From NCBI GenBank assembly GCA_046760785.1, contig JBHIET010000041.1, positions 1 to 28,819 on the forward strand: a stretch of 28,819 bases of DNA, read 5' to 3'. Shown in pieces: positions 14,143 through 21,223 of this stretch. A program made the position numbers and the translations under genes. A model generated the notes under the pieces. The model made no database searches and was not told the origin of the DNA. It was given only the letters and a program-made list of their open reading frames with translations. The DNA comes from JBHIET01 sp046760785 (GTDB lineage: Bacteria; Chloroflexota; Anaerolineae; B4-G1). Each line of letters begins with the position of its first letter. Positions within the stretch are counted from its first letter, which is position 1.

Positions 14143-15449
14143 GTTCTAGAGACCTGCTTCACCTGGTGATCAGCAACCTGGGCCGGATGAAGGCCCGCGT
14201 GGCGATGACGGCCATCGGTGTGGTCATTGGCACGGCGGCGGTGATTGTCCTGATCTCGCTGGCGGCCGGCCTGCAGCGTAGCGCTGCCCAAGACCTGGGC
14301 TCCATCGGCGACCTGACCGAGATCACCGTCTTCCCCGGTTCGTTCCTCACCTCTTTCGGCGCACCGCCAAGCCAGACTGGGGAGGAGACGGTGCTGAATG
14401 ACCGCACACTGGCCGAGTTCCGCGATCTCCCCGGCGTGGTGGCTGTCACGCCCCGAGAGTCACTGATGGGCGGGGGCATGCTGCGGCTGAACCGGTTGAT
14501 GGGCGGTGCGCAGATCGTGGGCATTGACCCGGCACAGGCGGAACACCTGGATTTCGCGCTGGCGAGCGGAACTGGCCGGCTGGGCCGCTGGCAGGCATTG
14601 GTGGGGGCCCGCGTGGCGGAAAGCTTCTACGATCCCCGGGCAGGACGCCCGGTGGCAGAGCCCCCTGGCCTGCAGGGACAGGGGCTGCAGTTGGTTCTCA
14701 ACAAGATGGGGGACGACGGTCGCCCGGTGGAGCGGATCGCGCGCCTGCGGGTGACGGGCGTGCTGGAGGAGACGGGCGGGCAGGACGACTACACGCTCTA
14801 CCTGGCACTGAACGACGTGCTGGAGTTGAACGGTTGGTTCGCCGGCCAGCGCCCCAACCCGGGCCGCAACGGGTACAGCCAGGCGTTGGTCAAAGTCGCC
14901 ACCTCCGAGCAGGTGCTGGCCGTGGAGCAGGAGATCCTGAGGCGGGGTTTCTTCGCCTACTCACCGCGCAGCATGCTCCAGCAGATGAATGTCTTCTTCC
15001 TGGTCATCCAGGGCATCTTCGGCGGCATCGGAGCTATCGCGTTGATCGTGGCTGCCTTTGGCATCGCCAACACGATGACGATGGCGATCTACGAGCGCAC
15101 GCGGGAGATCGGGCTGATGAAGGCGGTGGGGGCGACCAACCGGGACGTCATGTCCGTCTTCCTGGCCGAGGCTGGTGGCATCGGCTTTCTGGGTGGGATC
15201 GGCGGGGGGCTGCTGGGTGTAGGTCTGGGGGCATTGATTGACCTGATCGCAGGCACCTACCTGGCGGCGCAGGCGGTGCAACAAAGCGGAGCGGCAGCCT
15301 CGGACGTGAACATCTCCCTGGTTCACACCCCTCTCTGGCTGCCTCTCTTCGCGCTGATCTTTGCCACGCTGGTGGGTATAGCTTCCGGCATTTACCCGGC
15401 GATGCGGGCGGCAGCCCTCAGCCCTGTCGCTGCGTTGAAGTATGAGTAA
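14139..15449 (+). CDS. FtsX/MacB-like ABC transporter permease
   Basis: The 436-residue permease has the MacB topology: one helix near residues 22-44 (AMTAIGVVIGTAAVIVLISLA), a large extracytoplasmic MacB_PCD domain (about 45-290), then three helices at about 293-318, 340-370 and 395-420. The segment RTREIGLMKAVGATNRDVMSVFLAEA between helices is the family's coupling region. It ends with the typical MRAAALSPVAALKYE. Translation probably starts at TTG 14139, overlapping the previous stop (TTGA) after GGGAAG. With the ATPase it forms a MacB-like complex split over two genes, probably a mechanotransmitter in the envelope. Confidence 0.93.
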   Translation: MSSRDLLHLVISNLGRMKARVAMTAIGVVIGTAAVIVLISLAAGLQRSAAQDLGSIGDLTEITVFPGSFLTSFGAPPSQTGEETVLNDRTLAEFRDLPGVVAVTPRESLMGGGMLRLNRLMGGAQIVGIDPAQAEHLDFALASGTGRLGRWQALVGARVAESFYDPRAGRPVAEPPGLQGQGLQLVLNKMGDDGRPVERIARLRVTGVLEETGGQDDYTLYLALNDVLELNGWFAGQRPNPGRNGYSQALVKVATSEQVLAVEQEILRRGFFAYSPRSMLQQMNVFFLVIQGIFGGIGAIALIVAAFGIANTMTMAIYERTREIGLMKAVGATNRDVMSVFLAEAGGIGFLGGIGGGLLGVGLGALIDLIAGTYLAAQAVQQSGAAASDVNISLVHTPLWLPLFALIFATLVGIASGIYPAMRAAALSPVAALKYE

Positions 15450-15469
15450 ACGCACGTGGAAATTGAAAG

Positions 15470-15486
15470 AAGGCGTTACCCGCCTT
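15470..15486. terminator. Small hairpin between convergent genes
   Basis: AAGGCG and CGCCTT form a 6-base stem with a TTACC loop, midway between the convergent stops at 15449 and 15512. It could end transcription from either side. It is weak, with no T-tract. Confidence 0.4.
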
Positions 15487-15511
15487 ACGTTCTAGCCTCA
15501 CGCCCCCGCTT

Positions 15512-16705
15512 CTAACTGCCTCCGCTACCGCTCTCCTGCCCACGGCGCAGGGCAAGGTAGATGCCGAGGACGAGGGCTACCCCTTGTAGCACTGCAAGCA
15601 CGCCCAAAGGCATATCAGGGCTGCTGGTCTCCTGGGGCGCTGGGGTCGGCAACGGCGTCCAGGTGGGGAAAGGCGTAATGCTGGGAGCTGGAGGCGAGGG
15701 GCCAGGGGCATAGGGAGTAAGGGTCGGCTCCGCAGTCGGGGTTGGTTCTGGTGTGGGAGTAGCGGTGGGGGTAGGGGTAGCAGTAGGGGCAGGCCCTTCG
15801 GTTTCACTCAGGGCAGGCGTGGCGGTAGGCTCGGGGCTGGGGGTGGGCGGAACTGGCGTCGGCGTGGCGGGTGTCCCCTCACCAAGGAAGATCATATCCG
15901 CTGAAGCAGCAGTACGGCCGGCCGCGTCGCGAAATTGGACGTAGATGGTGTGTTCGCCCGGAGTGTCCGGCAAGGTCCAGGGGACGAGCGGGCCCCAAGG
16001 CTGCCACGGCAGGTCGTCGAACTCCGGCGTGTCGTTGATACGGATCTCAATCGCCTGGCCTATGTAGGCTGTTCCCTCTCCTCCTGGGCGAGCCTCCTCG
16101 TTGGTCAGCCGGATCGCGACCTGTGGATTGTCGGTGCTGGCAGCCCCGTCATTGATAAAGATGGGCAGCACGTTAGGACGCGCGCCAAAGTCGAGTACGT
16201 AGTAGTTGCGGCCAGCCGCGTCTGTGGCGACGCCGATGCCGATCTCCCGGTAGGTGGCGCTGAGGAGGTTGTCGCGATGGGGTGGGTCTTCGAGGAAGAA
16301 GGCCATCGCATCCTCAATCGTGCCGTAGCCGGTCCAGAAATTCTCCCCGGCGATCAACTCCCCGCTGTTCCATGTCCAGGCAGCGTAGCCTGCCTCTGCG
16401 ATGCGCTGTCTGGGGGTAGAGCCGTCGGAGCCGGTGTGAGACCAGATTTCGTGAGTCGCCAGATCATCGGCGTGGCGCTGCGCTGCAGCAGTGAGCAGAC
16501 TGGAGAAGCCATAGGGGGCCAGGCCCTCACCCAGTCGGGCCTGGTTCACCTGAATCTGCCAGGTAACGACGGGGTCAGGCTCCTGGGCTTCGACGCAGGC
16601 GCCCCGGCCTGAGCCGGGACGAAGGCTGAGCCGAACAGCGCTGACCGGGAGGGAAGGCAGGATGAGGCCAGCGATAAGGGTGAGGGCGCACAGTGGTTTC
16701 CGCAT
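15512..16705 (-). CDS. Secreted CAP-domain (SCP/PR-1-like) protein with membrane-anchored tail
   Basis: The 397-residue protein has a signal peptide (1-23), a CAP domain (about 48-182), a beta-sandwich-like domain (about 183-275), a Thr/Pro/Glu-rich linker (278-360), and a C-terminal helix (about 366-388) followed by RRG, which would anchor it to the membrane. CAP motifs are visible: AQRHADDLA, SHTGSDGSTPRQRI, GENFWTG, PPHRDNLL and EIGIGVA. Bacterial CAP proteins (YkwD-like) are extracellular, with poorly known function. Within the linker, ALSETEGP is encoded by a REP-like palindrome. No ribosome site precedes the ATG; a TAAAAT sequence lies seven bases upstream of it, so the mRNA may be nearly leaderless. 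Confidence 0.9.
   Translation of the reverse strand: MRKPLCALTLIAGLILPSLPVSAVRLSLRPGSGRGACVEAQEPDPVVTWQIQVNQARLGEGLAPYGFSSLLTAAAQRHADDLATHEIWSHTGSDGSTPRQRIAEAGYAAWTWNSGELIAGENFWTGYGTIEDAMAFFLEDPPHRDNLLSATYREIGIGVATDAAGRNYYVLDFGARPNVLPIFINDGAASTDNPQVAIRLTNEEARPGGEGTAYIGQAIEIRINDTPEFDDLPWQPWGPLVPWTLPDTPGEHTIYVQFRDAAGRTAASADMIFLGEGTPATPTPVPPTPSPEPTATPALSETEGPAPTATPTPTATPTPEPTPTAEPTLTPYAPGPSPPAPSITPFPTWTPLPTPAPQETSSPDMPLGVLAVLQGVALVLGIYLALRRGQESGSGGS
15793..15814. repeat. REP-like palindrome inserted in the CAP gene linker
   Basis: GCCCTTCGG-TTTCA-CTCAGGGC is an imperfect inverted repeat belonging to the CCTGAG(N)CGAAGG family of this window. On the coding strand it reads through as ALSETEGP and interrupts an otherwise regular Thr-Pro repeat. 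Confidence 0.65.
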
Positions 16706-16746
16706 AGGGAGGATTTTAGCACACGAATGTCACCTATCGCGCCCCG

Positions 16747-17832
16747 CTATGGGATGCAGAGTACCTGCCCGGCACGGATATAGTTCAAGTTGGTGATTTT
16801 GTTCGCCTCGGCAATGGCCCACATGCTGACCCCATAGTGCAGTGAGATGCGGTACAGGTTCTCTCCCAGAGCGACGGTGTGGTGCCAACGACAGTCAGGA
16901 GACGGCGTATCGCCATCGAACTGGCGCGGGCAGACTCGACCGGCTGGCAATGAACGTGGCACATTGGGGATCGCCAGGACTTGTCCGGGGTAGATGAGGC
17001 TGGGATTGAGTATGCTGTTCTGTGTGGCAATGGCGTACGGGTCTACCCCATAAGCTCGCCCGATACAGAAGAGTGTCTCGCTTGGCCGCACGGTGTGGTA
17101 GCCGAGGATGCCACCCGGCAGTGAGGTGGGGGTCACTGAGGGGGTGGGGGTGAGCGTGGGTGTGAGGGTAGGCGTTGACGTGTTGTCGGATGTGGGTGTG
17201 GGCGTCGCTGTGTCTTCTGGTGTGGGAGTGGGCGTCGGCGTGTCCTCAGGTGTGGGGGTGGCCGTTGGAGTTGGGGTCTCCCCGCCGGTGACGTTGACGC
17301 TCCCGCCCTGAGCGTCCGCAGTGATGGTCCCACCGTCCTGGTCGGAGAGGATCACGGGTGGGGAGGGCTGAGTGGTTGAGAAGTTCAGGGCTGAAGTTCC
17401 GGCTGCCTGTCCCTGGAAGGTGATCGTGGCTAATACTCCGCTGCCGCTGACCGGCTCGTGAGGCGGTGACTGGGCAACGGCGAAGTCAATACTCCCGGCT
17501 TCTTGATCAACTCTATTCTGTGCCGTGAAGTCTGGGCTGAGGAACGTGCCAGACTGAATCTGCACGCCGGCCATGTCTGAATCGGCGTCCACCACCTCCA
17601 GCAGCGCCGGGTCGAAGGTCAGGTGCACTTCGGCGCCGTACAGGTCAGTCACGTTTTCGATACGAACGTGCACCTCCGTCGTGGCTCCCACGGCTACCTC
17701 GCTGCTTTGTGGGTCAATGATCACCGTCGTATCCTGGGCCAACCCATAGCCAGCAGGCGTGGAGACCAGCGTTACCACCAGTATGACCAGGCCGATCCAG
17801 CAGTGTGACAGTTTTGGAAACTGTTTTCTCAT
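16747..17832 (-). CDS. Secreted cohesin-domain protein with two C-terminal LysM domains
   Basis: The 361-residue protein has a signal peptide (1-33), a cohesin-type domain (about 36-182: VIIDPQSSEVAVGATTEVHVRIENV, then LYGAEVHLTFDPALLEVVD), a Thr/Pro/Glu linker of about 58 residues, and two LysM domains (about 245-290 and 316-361). Both LysM domains contain the GVDPYAIA or GVSMWAIA core and end in PGQVLAIP or AGQVLCIP. LysM binds peptidoglycan or related glycans, and cohesin binds dockerin, so this has the design of a wall-attached docking protein. The neighbouring gene (18055-19179) carries a dockerin. The start ATG follows a good site, GGAGGG. The upstream 222 bases hold no gene. Confidence 0.9.
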   Translation of the reverse strand: MRKQFPKLSHCWIGLVILVVTLVSTPAGYGLAQDTTVIIDPQSSEVAVGATTEVHVRIENVTDLYGAEVHLTFDPALLEVVDADSDMAGVQIQSGTFLSPDFTAQNRVDQEAGSIDFAVAQSPPHEPVSGSGVLATITFQGQAAGTSALNFSTTQPSPPVILSDQDGGTITADAQGGSVNVTGGETPTPTATPTPEDTPTPTPTPEDTATPTPTSDNTSTPTLTPTLTPTPSVTPTSLPGGILGYHTVRPSETLFCIGRAYGVDPYAIATQNSILNPSLIYPGQVLAIPNVPRSLPAGRVCPRQFDGDTPSPDCRWHHTVALGENLYRISLHYGVSMWAIAEANKITNLNYIRAGQVLCIP

Positions 17833-18054
17833 CGTTTACCCTCCTCTCTGATAATGCGCCAATTAGCGGGCCTTGATAGTACGCCACACAGCCGCGACAA
17901 ACACGATAAAGTCAGGGTTCAGAAAGCTCAGTGGGCGATCTGCGCCGCTCTGTCTCAGGGTCGGCGTCCGCCATCAATCCAAGCAACGAGCCCCCAACAA
18001 AAGAGCGGTATCACCACAAAACGACAGGGTCTAGCTCTCATTCTCCCCGTTCAT

Positions 18055-19179
18055 TCATGGGCAATTGCTACATAAACCGAAGTTCCCAGCAGCCTGGGTC
18101 AGGTCAAGGATGTTGACCCGACAATCACCGTTGATATCGCACGACGGCGCGATGTTGGCTGATGGGGAATCAGGCAGGCACTCTGTGCAGGGGATGTAGC
18201 ACGGCGTCTCCACTGTCTCGCCGAAGTCCCCGATAATTTGCACGATATCGAGGATGTTGATGCACCCGTCCTCGTTAACATCGCCGCCTTCCAGGTCGTG
18301 CCAGCCGATATCTCGCGCGTCGCCGTCAGCACATTCCCAATAGCACTCGCTCAGGTAGTTGGTGAAGTCGAGCCGCACGAAGGCCCACCGGGAGGTGCAG
18401 GTAGTCGAGACAGGCGGGTTGTCTGAAGGCAGAATGCTAGCCGGAGGGGGTTGCGGGTTGTCCACGATCTCCAACGTGAAGTCCCCCATCGTATCAGTGC
18501 AAGCACGTCCCCACGAGGTGGGCGCATAGGGAGCTACGGCCGGATAGAGGACCGCGTTGATCACGGAGCGGTCATCGCCGCCCCAGCTCTCGCGCGTGAG
18601 CCATCCAGTCAATGTGATCAGTGGCGGCGGCAGGACGAGTGCCGCGCCGTTGAACTGACCTACGGCTATGGGGTCACCTTCGCTGTCGAGCAACTGGGTT
18701 GCTGCCTGATCGAAGGAGACGGTATAGGTGGTCGGCTCGGTCGCCGTGACCAGGAAGGTGATGTAGGCTGCGATGTCGCTGCCGGAGAAGGGGCCATCAA
18801 TGGAGTCTCGTTGGGCAACGAAGTGAATTTGCCCGTTGATGGCCTCGTTCCACAGGGCGCAGGTTGCGTGGAAGATAGGGCCAGGCTCGATCTGCACGCT
18901 CACACGATCAGGGTCAGCATCTTGCACCTCTAGGCCGGCCCAGTCGTAATCCAGGTGTAACTCGACACGGTGAAGGTCCTCGACATCGTCCACCCAGAGT
19001 GCGAGGGTGAGAGTCCCGCCACTCGTTACTCGGATGGTGGTCGGGTCGAGCCGCAGTGCGGTTGCGGGCGCGCTATGTGCTGGGACGGCCGTTCCTATCA
19101 TCATTACGGGGGCAAGCGCGAAGCATAGGGTCACAATAATGGCAGAACGCGGCCTTTTCGGAAGACTCACAATGGCCAT
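18055..19179 (-). CDS. Secreted cohesin-dockerin protein
   Basis: The 374-residue protein has a signal peptide (about 1-37), a cohesin-like domain (about 40-185, including LHRVELHLDYDWAGLEVQD), a beta domain resembling carboxypeptidase-regulatory repeats (about 186-290), and a C-terminal dockerin (298-374). The dockerin has two calcium-loop repeats, DVNEDGCINILD and DINGDCRVNILD, each followed by a helix. Eight Cys in the C-terminal quarter suggest disulfides. Holding cohesin and dockerin in one chain would allow self-assembly or chaining to the neighbouring cohesin-LysM protein. There is no catalytic domain, so this is not a typical cellulosome. The start ATG follows GAGGTG, and a near-consensus promoter lies at 19212-19240. 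Confidence 0.9.
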   Translation of the reverse strand: MAIVSLPKRPRSAIIVTLCFALAPVMMIGTAVPAHSAPATALRLDPTTIRVTSGGTLTLALWVDDVEDLHRVELHLDYDWAGLEVQDADPDRVSVQIEPGPIFHATCALWNEAINGQIHFVAQRDSIDGPFSGSDIAAYITFLVTATEPTTYTVSFDQAATQLLDSEGDPIAVGQFNGAALVLPPPLITLTGWLTRESWGGDDRSVINAVLYPAVAPYAPTSWGRACTDTMGDFTLEIVDNPQPPPASILPSDNPPVSTTCTSRWAFVRLDFTNYLSECYWECADGDARDIGWHDLEGGDVNEDGCINILDIVQIIGDFGETVETPCYIPCTECLPDSPSANIAPSCDINGDCRVNILDLTQAAGNFGLCSNCP

Positions 19180-19211
19180 TGTCGCTGCACCTCATACTAG
19201 CAGCCATCCAA

Positions 19212-19240
19212 ATTGTAGTCTGGCAGCGACCAGTTGTCAA
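19212..19240 (-). promoter_or_regulatory. Sigma-70-type promoter for the cohesin-dockerin gene
   Basis: On the minus strand TTGACA (19235-19240), a 17-base spacer and TACAAT (19212-19217) lie 32 bases before the ATG at 19179. Confidence 0.8.
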
Positions 19241-19328
19241 GTCAGCGCGTATTGGTTGGTGTAGAATGTTACCGGATATCTGTACGTAAATGACTAAGGG
19301 GAACGTAAGGTATATCCCTGGGCACGCA

Positions 19329-19742
19329 TCACACCTCGTTTGGCGCTTCGCGCTTCACATCCTCCGAGTCCCCCTGGCTGGACAGCAGCTTCACCAGCGC
19401 GGGCACGAGTTCGGTCTGCATGGTCCGTTTCGGTACGTAGATGCTCACCCCGGCCGCTTTTGCGTCGGCGCGGTAGGCTTCGTCTTCGTGGATGGTCAAA
19501 ACCACGACCTGGGCGGTCGGCACGGAGGCTTTGATGTGTCGCGTGGCTTCGATGCCGTTCATCTGCGGCAGGCTGATGTCCATGACGATCACTTTCGGCA
19601 GTTCAGCTTGAGCGACGGCGATGGCTTCCTCGGCACTGGCCGCCTCTACGACGTGACACTGGGGAAACATTGTCTCCAGCCACTCTCGCAGCGCGCTGCG
19701 CATGGCATTGTGATCTTCGACGATCAGAATAGTGGGTGACAT
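19329..19742 (-). CDS. Stand-alone response-regulator receiver protein
   Basis: The 137-residue single-domain receiver has the acidic pocket E9/D10, phospho-acceptor D55 in VIVMDISLPQMNG, a Thr in VVVLTIHEDE, and the conserved Lys in YVPKRTM. After the receiver fold, only a short charged tail remains, with no DNA-binding or enzymatic output domain. It would act by protein interaction or as a phosphate sink. The receiver resembles the NarL/LuxR group, so loss of an output domain is possible. I chose the ATG at 19742 because a perfect AAGGAGG lies upstream; the frame is open 12 codons further. No histidine kinase is encoded in the window. It is the last gene of the probable operon starting at 28467, 48 bases after the hydrolase gene. 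Confidence 0.9.
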   Translation of the reverse strand: MSPTILIVEDHNAMRSALREWLETMFPQCHVVEAASAEEAIAVAQAELPKVIVMDISLPQMNGIEATRHIKASVPTAQVVVLTIHEDEAYRADAKAAGVSIYVPKRTMQTELVPALVKLLSSQGDSEDVKREAPNEV

Positions 19743-19790
19743 AATAGAGGACCTCCTTTCAAAGGCTGTTTCCAGCACCTATTGGCACCT

Positions 19791-20507
19791 CTATTCTACC
19801 CGACGCTGCGCCATTTGTCTGTCGGGAGAGTTTGACTTCTCTTGTGGGGAAACCTTAACAGTGGGGAGGAAATGTGATGCGTGAAGCAGAGATGACGGCT
19901 CCCAGGTCACGTCTCCACACAGGTCAGGCGGGCGGGGGCGGGCCAGAAATTCCTGGAAGGCGAGTCGCTCGGCCTCTACGGTGGTGGACTCGCCGTGGCC
20001 GGGGTAGAGGAGCGTGTCGTCGGGCCAGGTGAAGACGGTGCGCTGCAGGCTGAGCAGGAGGGTCTGGAGCGCTTGGGGGGTGGAGGTGTGGCCAGGGCCA
20101 CCGGGGAAGACGGCATCCCCCACGACGGCGCGCCGGTCGAAGCGCAGGGCCACACTGCCGGGGGTGTGGCCCGGGACGTGAACTACCCGCACGTAGCGGT
20201 GCCCCACCCGCAGCCGTCTGCCATCCCGCAGATCGAAGTCGGCCTCGACGCCGAACTCGGCCGCGTCGGCCGGGTGGATACCTACCGGGACTTCCAGCGC
20301 CGCCCGTACCTCGTCCAGCGCCAGAAGATGGTCAGGGTGGCCGTGGGTGAGCAGGATGCGGGCTACCTGCACTCCCTCACACAGCGCCAGCACTGCCTCG
20401 GGGTCTTCTCCCGGATCCACCAGCAGTGCCTGGTTGGTCTGGGGGCAGGTCAGCAGGTAACAGTTGGTCACGTATTCGCCGACGGGCAGGCCCTGAAGTT
20501 GTAGCAT
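19791..20507 (-). CDS. Metallo-beta-lactamase-fold hydrolase, glyoxalase II-like
   Basis: The 238-residue cytoplasmic protein has a complete di-metal site: T-HGHPDH (54-60), H114 in GHTPGS (113-118), D131 in VVGDAVF, and H171 in YPGHGE. The N-terminus (GEYVTNCYLL, LLVDPGED) is typical of the YcbL/GloB-like branch, hydrolases of thioesters such as glutathione-type conjugates. The substrate is not determinable here. The last 40 residues are basic, of low complexity, and beyond the normal fold. Its ATG sits behind GAGGGGAAG, seven bases past the upstream stop, so it is co-transcribed with the sorting-signal protein. Confidence 0.92.
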   Translation of the reverse strand: MLQLQGLPVGEYVTNCYLLTCPQTNQALLVDPGEDPEAVLALCEGVQVARILLTHGHPDHLLALDEVRAALEVPVGIHPADAAEFGVEADFDLRDGRRLRVGHRYVRVVHVPGHTPGSVALRFDRRAVVGDAVFPGGPGHTSTPQALQTLLLSLQRTVFTWPDDTLLYPGHGESTTVEAERLAFQEFLARPRPPDLCGDVTWEPSSLLHASHFLPTVKVSPQEKSNSPDRQMAQRRVE

Positions 20508-20514
20508 CTTCCCC

Positions 20515-21198
20515 TCAGCAAACCCGGTTTCGAGCCCTCACCGCTAATCCCCCAATCAAAAGACTCACCCCCACCACCAGCAACCCCACCGCCACGGCCA
20601 GCGGAGCGATTCTCCCGCTCTCCGGCAGGAATCCCACGACGGGCACCGTCACGTCGTCGTATGTATCGCCCACAGAGGCCACGTTCCTAATCTGCGTACC
20701 CGGAGCAACATCAGCCCGCACCAGTGCCACAATGGTGACCTCGGCACAGTAGCCGGGGTACACCGAGCCAAGCTCCGCTCGCATCCCGTTTCCTTCCACC
20801 ACCACCGCGCCTTGCGAGGCAGATGCGCTCACCATCTCCAGTTCGGGAGGTAGCGCATCGCTGACGATAACGTTATCAGCCGTAGCATCCCCCACGTTGC
20901 ACACCTGAATGCCAAAGGTGACCTGGCCACCGGGAAGCACCTGGGCCGGGCTGGCCGTCTTGGTAATGGTCAGGTGGGGTTTCGGAGGTGATGGTGGAGA
21001 AGTAGGCGTGACGACAGGAGTGCTGGTGGGCGTGGCGGTGGGTGTGGGAGTGTCGGTGGGGAGGGGCGTGGAGGTGGGAGTGAAGCCCAGTTCTGAGCCA
21101 GCCACAGGGTCAGGCAGACCCGTCAGGAACGTCAAGGAAAGCAACGCGGCTATGGTGAGATGAACGACGCCTGCTGTTGTGAGTATCCTTGCTCTCAT
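20515..21198 (-). CDS. Surface protein with DUF11 domain and LPESG sortase-like tail
   Basis: The 227-residue exported protein has a signal peptide (about 1-34), a Thr/Pro linker (40-74), one DUF11-type beta domain (75-188, opening LTITKTASPAQVLPGG), then LPESG (191-195), a hydrophobic helix (198-220) and the positive tail RARNR. This order matches a C-terminal sorting signal of the LPxTG class with S for T, so covalent attachment by a sortase is likely; no sortase gene is in the window. Without one the helix would serve as a membrane anchor. The start is the ATG at 21198 behind AAAGGAGATCA. It lies 25 bases after the C25 peptidase stop. Confidence 0.88.
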   Translation of the reverse strand: MRARILTTAGVVHLTIAALLSLTFLTGLPDPVAGSELGFTPTSTPLPTDTPTPTATPTSTPVVTPTSPPSPPKPHLTITKTASPAQVLPGGQVTFGIQVCNVGDATADNVIVSDALPPELEMVSASASQGAVVVEGNGMRAELGSVYPGYCAEVTIVALVRADVAPGTQIRNVASVGDTYDDVTVPVVGFLPESGRIAPLAVAVGLLVVGVSLLIGGLAVRARNRVC

Positions 21199-21223
21199 CA
21201 CTGTGATCTCCTTTCGCTTCTTC

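Noticed and set aside
17120..17290. Tandem repeat that could be mistaken for a CRISPR or satellite
   Set aside because: It encodes the Thr-Pro linker of the cohesin-LysM protein; units are short, irregular and in frame, with no spacers.
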